Assembly: GCA_020310875.1 (NCBI GenBank)
Contig: CM035406.1
Span: 219,525,363 to 219,589,362 of the forward strand
DNA length: 64,000 bases
Direction of reading: 5' to 3'
Source of the DNA: Ceratopteris richardii
Taxonomy: Eukaryota > Streptophyta > Polypodiopsida > Polypodiales > Pteridaceae
Shown here: one piece after another, positions 47,880-57,400 of the stretch
Layout of the letters: every line of letters starts with the position of its first letter
Numbering within the stretch: position 1 is the stretch's first letter
The notes under the pieces: generated by a model
What the model was told of the DNA's origin: nothing
What the model saw: only the letters and a program-made list of their open reading frames with translations
The model's database searches: none
Translations under genes and position numbers: made by a program

Positions 47880-49436
47880 TAACATGCCTCCCAATTGACA
47901 AGCAACTGACCTCAGTTGACAAGAATAAAATATACATGGATGGCCACTCACATGTCCCATCATTGAACAATCATAAGCATATCCCATATAAAAACACATG
48001 CATGGAACTAGAAAACTAGAATTTAATGTGAATGTGAATGATAAGCAGGGCTAAAGTCTATTTTGGAACCTAAATGCAATCCAAAAGTGTTTATAAAAAT
48101 TAATTTCTCGATGTGATAAAATAACTTTTGGAAAACCATGCCGTTTGAAACAAATTACAAGCCTGTGCTCAATGGAGTAAGGAACTTTTAGTATGTCTTG
48201 AATGCATACGAATTTTTCTAAAAATTTTGACCGCATAATGACGTAATTTTGAAAACCAAAAAGCTTATGACAAACAATTTCCAAGATATTGGTGCCCATA
48301 GGCACAAACTATCTACAAATAGATCGAAAGGGTATTACACACCCTGAAAATTTTAGATTTTCCTCCTTGCAAGAAGAATACATGGACCATACAAGACAAA
48401 TGATGCGTAAACTCTAGGTAAGATGCAAAAATTGCATGTCCTATATGCAATATGATACAAAAAGAGAGCAACCATGCATACAAATTGACAAGACGCTTAT
48501 ATGGAGGTTCAAAAAATAATTTGCAGGTGTGTGTAGAGTGCTAAAGATGGTCCAAACTGCGTTGAAATAGTTCTCCAAGTCTCATCCAATTAGTTGTGCT
48601 TCAAGACATTGCTTGAAAAAGGGTTGGTGAAGATGAATGGGTAAACTCCAAGTTCTTTTGATGTTGGAATTGAAGCCCAAAATGTATGTTGTAGCAAACT
48701 CTATGGAAAGAGGTCTGTGAGAGCTTCCCACAATAAGAGAAAAAATCCAAATTTGGATATGATTTGTCCAAGATATGGCCAATTATATGGAAAAGGATGT
48801 AGGTGAATTGGTTGAATGGATGAATTGATTTTAGCTATGGCCATAAGAAGAAAATCCAATTCATTTCTTCTCTGTGTAGACTGACTTCAATTAGACGAGC
48901 ACAAAGTCAATATCCCATATGTGATATTAGACTGTGATCAACTATATAGGTAGGCGAATACTCAAGCTCTTAAAAGAAAAAAATCAATGTCCAGAGCACT
49001 GTTTGTGCTTCCTGTGGATTCTGAAATAGGACGCAGAAGGCGGGAGTCTCTGGAGATTATGCTTTGTTGAGCTCCAGCTGATGCATGCTTTATCGCATAT
49101 GTGCTGTTCTATGCAGGCCCAACTATATCACAAAATCTACTTCTTCTTCCTCGGTGCTAGCAACCTGAACGTGTATGCGTGATATCTTGCAGATGTCGGG
49201 CACATGCACACTTCTCTTGTGGGGTGTCACGTACCATCGTCTACAGGGAACCTGTTCACATGGCCTCCTCATCCAATTCATGCACGTAGATAACTTGACG
49301 ACGATAGCGCTATAGGAAACTTGAAAACATGTGCTTCCCACATACACAGAAGACGATGACGAAGATGAGAAAATCACGAGACAACAAAGATGATGACCAA
49401 AAAAATCTCACACCAAAAGCTCTGATACCACTATTG
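47880..49436. other. Element E internal region, no coding supported
   Basis: It contains only short open frames with no recognised motifs. The right edge holds the tRNA-Met primer-binding site. Confidence 0.6.
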
Positions 49437-49866
49437 GCCTTTGGATCCCACAGACACAAACACAGAGGATAGTACAGAAACAAAATCACACAAAAGTACT
49501 CAAAAGATAGAAAGAGACAAGAGAAGACACTAGGTTGGGTACAATCTCCCCCCACATACTCCGATGGACGAGTCTATCAAAGCATGTGTATTTATAGGTA
49601 ATTCATATTATGTCTTGAATAGAAGATGCATGAGGGCCATGCTTTAAATAATGTGCTTTTGCTTTATTTACAAAAATAACTAAAAATACTATCTTCTAAA
49701 AATAACCATCTTCTAAAAATTTTCTTCTAAATATCTCCAAAAATATTTGAACAAGTCTATGTGCGTTCACACCTCATGAATCTTCACCTGCTACATCAAA
49801 ACACAAAACACATTAAAACCCTCAAGGAATTAAATTCCATTTAACATTCCAATATTCCATGAAGCA
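49437..49866 (-). repeat. Element E 5' LTR
   Basis: This is 430 bp, starting TGGCCTTTGG and ending GAAGCA. It abuts the primer-binding site and carries a TATA box on the minus strand. Confidence 0.82.
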
Positions 49867-50226
49867 TTAGGGCGAAAAATGGCCCAAAAAGGGCCGTGTA
49901 AGGATTTCAATTAGTTGTGCTTAATCTAGATTAAAGTTGTCAAATCCTTTAAGAAATTTCATGTAAGTTCATTTAAAACGTATCTTATGCAAATTTTGAA
50001 GAGAGAAAAACTCGTGTGATAATCATGAAAAGTTTGTGTGATATCTTACACCTCGAAGTTTGTGCTCATTGGGTGCTAATCAAAATTTGAATTTTCCTCT
50101 TGTTCACGGACCTATATAATGTGTGCTGATGACGTTTTGCACTTTTTTACTCTACTTTTCATAACAGGCCTGTTTCTCTCTTTCACGTCATTTTAGACAC
50201 TTGCCGACCACTTTTCGTAGCAGAAC
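49867..50226. other. Non-coding flank upstream of fragment X
   Basis: No coding sequence or repeat boundary is recognised. It ends just before the ATG at 50227. Confidence 0.4.
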
Positions 50227-50838
50227 ATGGAGAACCTTAACCCAAATACTCTCGCTGAGCTTTCAAACAATCGAAATCATTGTGAAAAGTTCCATATCAA
50301 CATTGTAGTTAGTCATGAGTATGCGACGACAAGAAAAGTATTCCGAAGGGCTCTTCATCCTCCTGAAGTGGATGGATTGCGAAAGGAAGGCAAGAAACAT
50401 ATCGACATATGGACATATGGATTTGTTTATCCAATTGATCCACAAACTCGAAGATATCCCCCTTTTCATAATCTTCATGATCTGATTAGGTTTGCAGGAG
50501 ATGGTGAGGATGGTTTAGGAGGCTATTGTTCAAGGCTCTTGGATATTTCAAGGAATTATGTACAATACATAAACTATCTACAAAACACACTACATCAGGA
50601 GGATTTACATATGAGGGAGCTAGAAAGCAATTTATCCACTTTATCTTCTCAGTTTGAGTCTTTTAAAAAAATGAAAGGAATTCCTATAGGTTTGAGAATG
50701 CGGTCAAAACAAGTAAAACCTTTTTTAGATTTGATTGAAAAATCTGGCCAGAAAAAGAAAATAATGAAAATTGTAAGAGATGATGTGACAAATGTGCTAG
50801 GTTTCAATATGTTGAGTAGTTTTGAGCGCGTTCTGTAA
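50227..50838 (+). CDS. Fragment X, ORF 1: unidentified 203-residue protein
   Basis: This is an open frame from ATG (MENLNPNTLAELSNNRNHCE) to TAA. I do not recognise the family. The N-terminal half is mixed globular sequence (KHIDIWTYGFVYPIDPQTRR, FHNLHDLIRFAGDGEDGL). Residues of about 105-150 look helical and coiled-coil-like (YINYLQNTLHQEDLHMREL), and the C-terminal third is Lys-rich. It lies just upstream of, and on the same strand as, the fragment at 50962-51742. The two could be exons of one decayed gene or transposon; the gap between them contains stops. It could be a chance or decayed frame. Confidence 0.4.
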   Translation: MENLNPNTLAELSNNRNHCEKFHINIVVSHEYATTRKVFRRALHPPEVDGLRKEGKKHIDIWTYGFVYPIDPQTRRYPPFHNLHDLIRFAGDGEDGLGGYCSRLLDISRNYVQYINYLQNTLHQEDLHMRELESNLSTLSSQFESFKKMKGIPIGLRMRSKQVKPFLDLIEKSGQKKKIMKIVRDDVTNVLGFNMLSSFERVL

Positions 50839-50961
50839 TGAAATTATGAGTCAAAATGATGTTTTAATACTATTGAAACTGAATGAAAATACATGCTTGA
50901 AACGCTTATCTGTTACTAGAACCATCTCAAATTCAGACGATTTGTGATAGCGTCAGAGTGA

Positions 50962-51742
50962 GCAATCTCAAAAGTTTTGTGTGAATTTTTAAAATTTAAC
51001 AAAGTTAAAAGTTTTGGATTGCCTAGACCCCATCATGTAAGAAAGTTTCGGCTCTGCTTGAATAAAAAGATCACATCAGTATTTGGTGAATATAAACATA
51101 TTCACGGTAACATGCCTTATGAAGGAGGAAAACAAAAGTTGCATTTCACTTACAATGCATTTAACAACATATGGATAGATATTATAAAACTTCAAACATA
51201 CATGGTTCAGTTCTATAACATAAAAGAACATGAATGTTCTGGTCTGTTGAAATTTGTAATCAAACTTGATGAAGCTGAGCTTAAAAAACATCAAAAGATG
51301 GAGAGAATAAGTATTGCACTGATGAACAAAGCTTTGGACTATAGCCTTGGGAAATTGGATACTCCATCTCTCAAAGTACAATAAAAAATGGAGTTATGGT
51401 GGGTTGGTTGTGCGCAAGTTCCATCTGAGAGCCATAAAACACTTAAATGGTTATTCTCACAGACAAACATTCCAAATTTTATCCAAAGGCATCATGCAAG
51501 AGAATTGTTGAATGTCAAAGGCTATGGGAACTTTCAAGTTGAGTGGCATTTGAGTGGAGACCTAAAGATGCTCAAATGCATGTTTGGTATAAGTGGGGGA
51601 GCAAATTCTAAGTACCCTTGCTTATACTACATGCAAAGCCCATGCACAAATGGATGGATTGCTAGAGCTGAGGCTGAAGAGGCTCCTTCCAGACAAAATG
51701 TTATTCTTCATAACTACTCATCTTCTTCAATGATTTGGGATC
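50962..51742 (+). pseudogene. Fragment X, ORF 2: unidentified protein remnant, cut by Gypsy C
   Basis: One frame stays open from 50962 except for a TAA at 51382-51384. It carries FLKFNKVKSFGLPRPHHVRKF, FGEYKHIHGNMPYEGG, FVIKLDEAELKKHQKMERIS, then PSESHKTLKWLFSQ and IPNFIQRHHARELLN, and EWHLSGDLKMLKCMFG followed by GGANSKYPCLYY. The last motif (a hydrophobic GDLK stretch, then GAxxxxPCLYx) recalls, from memory only, uncharacterised repeat-like eukaryotic ORFs; I cannot name the family. The frame passes straight into the Gypsy C LTR at 51743, so C interrupted it. A captured host gene or a DNA-transposon relic are both possible. Confidence 0.45.
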
Positions 51743-52039
51743 TGTTGGCAGTAGCCTTGGTACACCAGGACTTACAAGACGTGAAAGTCAAAGAAAGGAG
51801 TCAGAGCGAAGGGACAGTACAAGCAAACAGGGCAGTCAAAGAAGATCTGGCAAGTAGGCCAATATTTTTTCAAGACATTAATGCAAATCAGAGAGATGGA
51901 CATGCAGGGAAGAAGAGCAAGTAGGGAGCTTGAAGATATGTATGGCAGATCACTAGAAGAAATCCCTACAACAACAGTGATTTTTATAACTAATAATCAT
52001 TGTAAATCTCATTTCACATTTTTGTAGCTCCATTTTGTG

Positions 52040-52063
52040 CAAGCCAAGGAGTCCTTGAGCTTG
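52040..52063 (+). promoter_or_regulatory. Conserved LTR inverted repeat with paired changes
   Basis: Arms CAAGCCAAGG and CCTTGAGCTTG surround AGT. In A, B and the solo LTR the arms read CAAGCCGAGG and CCTCGAGCTTG, so the two differences in C keep the pairing. It lies about 140 bp upstream of the TATA box. Confidence 0.6.
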
Positions 52064-52198
52064 AGGAGCCTTAGAAGTAGTTGCGTACCAATTTTCATAA
52101 TTTTTAGATCTTGTTTGAACCCCCAAATAAGCCCTGGAACCTAATTTTTAACTAGGCCGGACACTAGGTCTGGACAGGGCCAAAAGCTAGTCAAAAAC

Positions 52199-52206
52199 TA
52201 TAAAAG
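52199..52206 (+). promoter_or_regulatory. Gypsy C LTR TATA box
   Basis: TATAAAAG is followed by GAGCTAGAGAGCTC, conserved across family LTRs. It is the likely core promoter, with transcription starting about 30 bp downstream. Confidence 0.65.
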
Positions 52207-52468
52207 GAGCTAGAGAGCTCATTTTTGAGGTTAGATTGTAATTGAAACGAACTTGTGAGAGCATTTTGAAAGTAATCTAAAAAAGCTCCATTGATTCTCA
52301 CTCTTTGTCTTGCCTTGTGTGCGCGTGTGTGTGTATGTGTGTGCATGCTTGTGTGCTTCTCACTCACGCACTTGTGCCGCCACTTGCTCGAGGTCTTCAT
52401 ACCATCCTCACGTCTTCCCGGATTGACATTAAAGGAGGTGCTACTCATCACTGAGCTACACCAAATTT

Positions 52469-52490
52469 TGGCGCCGTTGCCGGGGATCGA
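52469..52490 (+). other. Gypsy C primer-binding site (tRNA-Asp)
   Basis: TGGCGCCGTTGCCGGGGATC starts eight bases after the LTR and is complementary to the 3' end of plant tRNA-Asp. Confidence 0.9.
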
Positions 52491-52509
52491 GCTTTGAGGA
52501 CGAGCGTGT

Positions 52510-52520
52510 GATGGTAAGAC
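52510..52520 (+). promoter_or_regulatory. Candidate 5' splice site in Gypsy C leader
   Basis: GATG followed by GTAAGAC, identical in Gypsy A. It sits about 24 nt after the primer-binding site, a usual place for a retroelement donor. Confidence 0.4.
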
Positions 52521-52959
52521 GTAGAGTTGACGCGTTGGAGTTGTAGGTATTTTCTTCACTCTCATCGATTTTCTTTTACTTTCTTCACCATCTTCACTAC
52601 CATCATCATCATCACCATCTCCCACGTCCATCTCCATCATCGCGAAAATTTCAGTTTTTTGACTATATCCCCATCTCCACCTCATTTCCCTCATTTCACT
52701 TGTGAGAGAGAGCGAGAGAGCGAATTTGCATGTGCTGTTTTTTGCATGTTTTGTGAGCTTTCTGCAGGTACAGGCCGCATCATCATCCCCAGCACCCTGC
52801 GCAGGTACGGAAATCTGAGTAACTGTCTGTGTGTCGCCGAGCTCTGTCAATCGCGACCGACAGAAAAATTGCTCTAATTGTTAAACAAAGTGCATATCCA
52901 TGACCTACAGGCCAAGGGCTTCCCAAAAATGTGTTTAGTTTTTTGAAATTCCACAGATT

Positions 52960-53490
52960 TCTGTCAATCGCGATTGCTCTGTCAGTCGCGATCGACAAAC
53001 CACGACGGACAGATCTGTCAATCGCGATCGACACGTCAATCGCGACCGACAGCCCACGACGGCTCTGTCAATCGCGACCGACAGAGTCAACGACCGATTG
53101 ACCACGACCGACTGACCATACGCGTGACACGTGTCAATCGCGATCGAGTCATCAATCGCGATCGACTGATCAATCGCGACCGACACAGTCAACGACGCTT
53201 TGACCACGACGGACAGACCACGACGCCTCTGTCAATCGCGACCGACACAGTCAACGACTGTTTGACCACGATCGACAGACCCTCGCGACCGACCTGTCAA
53301 TCGCGATCGGCTCTGTCAATCGCGACCGACAGAGTCAACGACGCTTTGACCACGACTGATTGACTTTTCGCAACCCCTGTCAATCGCGACTGACCAGTCA
53401 ATCGCGACTGACAGCCACGACGGACCTGTCAATCGCGATCGACACGTCGATCGCGACTGACCTGTCAATCGCGACCGACAGACTTTGCGA
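52960..53490 (+). repeat. Gypsy C leader array of TCGCGA-centred near-palindromes
   Basis: About 17 units close to CTGTCAATCGCGAYCGACAG occur here, and one more stands apart at 52844-52864. The intervening text (for example GTCAACGACNNNTTGACCACGAC) is itself partly repeated, giving a higher-order pattern. Confidence 0.88.
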
Positions 53491-54418
53491 ACGCGTTAGA
53501 AGGGCAAATTAGGTCAAATTTTTAAGGCAAAGTGATTGGTCTAAATTGTGATTAAGTGTGGGACACACTCTAGGGTGTAGTATTGCATTGTTAGGCCGTG
53601 CCACAAGCTACTCGGGTATTCCTGTTCGACTGTTAGCTTGTATTGAGCCCTGATTTAACTCCCTAAACCCTGAACAGTCCTAACTTTTTCATACGAAATC
53701 CAATTTTTGAGCTCTTGGGCTTGTTGGAAAGCTCGTGGCATATACTACACGCCCTCAACTGTTTTTTATAAAGATAATGCATTGATTTTCAGAGAGGGTA
53801 TTTTGAAGTTGACCATACCCAGGGGGCTCAAAGTCAGAGGTCTTTAGAATTATTTTCCTAAAAGTCACAATGCAAATGTGTGTTTGTGTCACATGAATGA
53901 AAGTGGTTGGTTTTGTCCTCTGAATATAAGCATTGAGCTAACCGTGGAACTTTTATAGGTCCATTGAGAGCAACTGAGAGCGTACAAAGCAAGGTTTCTT
54001 TGCAAGCTTGAGAACCGGGTTCTTGAGCACCAGAAAGCAAGGGATCAACAAGTAAGGTTGGATTATTCTCAACTCCCTCTGTCATTTCGTAGCTCAAGCT
54101 AAGAACGAGTAGAGATAGGAGTAAGCCAGGGCGACGATAGGCAGTTATCAAGTTGAAGACTACCAAAAAAAAAAAAAAAAAAACTCAAGTTCAAGTAAAA
54201 AAAAAACATAATCTCTGTACTCTCGATAACCTAAAGGAAAAAGAACCTAACGTGGAACGATCAACCTCAAAGTACGAAGAACATTCAAGTGTTCCTGACG
54301 ACGTGATATCAGACAAGACCATAAACACAATAATTAACTAAAAAGAATCAAGTGACTGGTACCAATTGATTAGCAACGAGGTTGTACTCGGGAAAAATTG
54401 GGATAATCGGTTAGGCAT

Positions 54419-57400
54419 ATGAACCTTCGATCAGGACGACACCTAGCCAGGGAGAGACAAAGCCTTAGGTCTTCAGAGGCTAGTGTCAATCATACTGCAA
54501 GGTCTTGGGCCCAGCAGTTGAGTCACCACTCTCATTACCCTAGCTCGGACACCAGTGAGTCAGACATGTCTCAAGGCATGGACAGACCTACGGGAAGTTC
54601 GGGAGTGCCTTATTTGTACAGGGTAGAAGGCCCCTACAAAACGCAGCTGGAGTACCTTAGGACCAACCGATTAGGTGCTAGCATCTATGAGGACGGCCTA
54701 GGAAGATCCGTGGTCCAGATTAAAAACCCTGACCAGTCTATAGGACTAGCACATCCAGCTGTCAAGTTTGAAAATGGTGCATATCTGGACAAAGAAGGAA
54801 CTATATATGTTGTCACTAGTCACCCTGATAGGACAGATGACTTCGGGAATGTAATCTCAGAAGCGGACTTAGGTGACCTAGAACAAGGGAACATGGGTGC
54901 GGAACCTAGAACCCCTCGAGGTAAATCAGTTCTCACAAGGATTATTACACCTGAATGGGTCCCCCAAGACAACAAGAGCATAGAGTTGCTCCTCAATCGA
55001 GAAACTGATGAAGCCTTTTGGAGGTACAAGTCTAATCAGCCAACAGACATAGGAAATATCATGATCTATGAGTTTAAGGATCCGGATAGCCCAGGTAGAG
55101 TGACCTATTTAGATCATGCTTCAGAACGGATCTTTGTGGTGACAGAAAATGATAGGCATGCTTACACTTGGAAGGGTGAATTTATTTTCCCTCAACCAAG
55201 ATCAAATGTATCCTATGGTCACCCGGGGGCTGGAACTTCCCAAGCTCATGGTACGCAAAGAGACAGAAGTAGAGATAGACCAGAAGTAAGCTTTGCCAAC
55301 CCTGTAGGCAGAGAAAGAACGAGAACGGAGACAAATAGGGTAGAACCTCCTGAGATACATAGAGTCCACAGGAACCAAAGAAATGTAGATGGATTCCCTC
55401 TGCCGAGGCCTAGAGAGCACGCCAGAACTTTGAGACCCACCCAGCTAGTTAAGTCCATGAAGAATTACTTTGACGGCACAGGAGATCCCTATGATCATGT
55501 GGCAGAGTTCAAGCAAGTCTTGAGAGCTGAACAAGTGGAAGATCTGTTCACGCAGTACAATGCCTTCGGTCTAACCCTTAGGAACACAGCACTTACATGG
55601 TTTCAACCATTGGATGAGCGTCAGTTCAGGAGCATAGACCAACTCCTAGAGGCTTTCATTGTAGAGTTTTCTAAGAGTGGCATAAGACACAATACTTCCT
55701 CATTGATCCACAGCTTCAAGCAAACCCCTCAAGAGACTGTGAGACTTGCAGGAAGAAGATTTAGGCAATACCTTGAAAGATGTCCGATTTCGGAGCTACC
55801 CACATCTGCTAAACAAGTAGCCCTATTCCTTGATGGATTGCTGAGTACGAAATTGAGATCCTATGTGTATCTGAAGGACCCTAGGACTATAGAAGAGTGT
55901 GTACGCATGTGCATTGACATTGAAGATAACCTAGGGGAAGAGCTAGAGCTTTCCAAAATCTATAAAGATTCAGATAGCGCATCTAGCCACTCTTCCATGC
56001 AATCTACATCAATCGAGGAACTTGCTGAGAAGGTAGCTCAGAAATTAGGTGTGACTAGCAAACAAATTCCAAGGTTTGCTCCTGTAAAAAGGTGCTATAC
56101 ATGCGGTGGTGACCATATGGCGAACGTCTGTCCCATTATGGCTCAACCCCAAGTAAACCCTAGTAGCCAGTACTGCACCATAGAACGGAGATACACCAAC
56201 CACACCGCGCAAGATTGCCCATACAACAAGCAGACTGTTAGGCAACCCTACCCGCAACCCTACCAACAAGGCAGATACCAAAACCAAAATCCACCACCAC
56301 AATATGCTAGACCCCAACAAACCTACCAACCACAATATCAGGCCCAACAGAGACCCCAACCAGTACTAGCTCAACAGCCCCCAAACCCCACTAACGTGAT
56401 TCCAGTAAAGTATGCTGTTGCAGAAGAAAACCTGAATAGGGCCATAGTGCCAGTAACCCCATTGATCTCGGAAAATGACCCAAGTGACCATAGCTTTGAT
56501 TCTACACATGTCGATAGTCCCCAGGCTTACTACATGCAGTCTCCAGAACATGGTGAGTCTTACTATAGTGAAGAACCAAGTGAACCTAGTTGGGAGTCAG
56601 ATTACACGAACGTCATGTATGCAAACCCCAACCCCAGGCCTCAACCTAGGCAAGTAAGACCTCCATTCCCAAGAGGACCGTGCTACAGGTGCCAGGGAGA
56701 TCATCTCATCCGTGATTGTCCCTTGCCCCCACCTACACAACCCCAGTCAGTGACTATCCAAGGTTTTTGCCAAGATTGTGGAAAAGAGCATCTTTTACGA
56801 GATTGCCCTAAGAACCCCAATAATATGCCAAAAATCACTCCTATCAATGTGATTGGTTTGGTTGTAGATTCTTCAGGAAGCGTCACTTCCACTGCACCAG
56901 TGCAGGTAGTCACTAGAGCTCAGGCTTTGCAGCAAAACCAAGAGACAAACCAGGGTAAGAACTCAGAAGCTAGTGAAACCGAGAGCATAACAAAGAAAAG
57001 GACTAGAGCATGGAAAGATAGTCGGGAAAGAATGAAAAGACAATGGGCTAAAAAGATGAGTGAACTTGAGGAAAGCATAAGAGAAACCAAAGCTAGGATA
57101 ACTGAAATCACCTCTCAAATCCCCTCTCACAATACCCCGCCGCCACCCCTCCCATCTCCATCTGACCCACCACCTTCCCCACCACGTCATACGATTCCAC
57201 CACCCCCTAGGGTAGGATCAGTATTAGCTGATCCCACTCCTGAAGACATAGACATGATGCTCAAAGCATATCAGGCCAGAATCCAAGAAGGGCCGAACGT
57301 CACGGATCATGCCAAGTGCTATCCTAGAGCTGACCTAGAGATAGAAAGAACCAAACTGTGCGCGAAAATGGTCGCATTGGCTCAGACTATGTTTGAAGCC

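Larger units (their letters stand above)
47446..49866 (-). mobile_element. Element E: 2.4-kb non-autonomous LTR retrotransposon
   Basis: Two direct repeats (47446-47879 and 49437-49866) of about 430 bp flank 1.56 kb with no recognisable coding region. Minus-strand orientation follows from an initiator tRNA-Met primer-binding site beside the right repeat (TGGTATCAGAGC, 49421-49434), a purine-rich GGGAGGC tract beside the left repeat, and TATAAATA on the minus strand at 49589-49596. No target duplication is visible (TGTGT on the left, TTAGG on the right). The size and emptiness fit a small LARD- or TRIM-like element. Confidence 0.85.
51743..52460 (+). repeat. Gypsy C 5' LTR
   Basis: This 718-bp LTR begins TGTTGGCAGTAG and ends CTGAGCTACA. 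It contains the family's inverted repeat at 52040-52063, TATAAAAG at 52199-52206 and a GT-rich microsatellite near 52316-52350. Confidence 0.93.
52491..54418 (+). other. Gypsy C leader
   Basis: No supported coding region lies in these 1.9 kb. It holds a donor-like GATGGTAAGAC (52510-52520), a second donor-like TTGTAGGTATT (52541-52551), an acceptor-like TTTCTGCAG ending at 52767, a lone palindromic unit (52844-52864), the main array (52960-53490), unique sequence conserved with A, and an A-rich run at 54162-54183. Confidence 0.75.

Noticed and set aside
52469..52490. tRNA-Asp gene fragment
   Set aside because: Only the complement of the tRNA 3' end is present, directly beside an LTR. It is a primer-binding site.
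52960..53490. CRISPR-like array of short repeats
   Set aside because: Units are near-palindromes with no unique spacers of constant length, lie in a retrotransposon leader, and recur in three related elements. The context is eukaryotic.
54162..54183. Poly(A) tail of a processed retrocopy
   Set aside because: The A-run is inside the Gypsy C leader with continuous family sequence on both sides and no flanking duplication.
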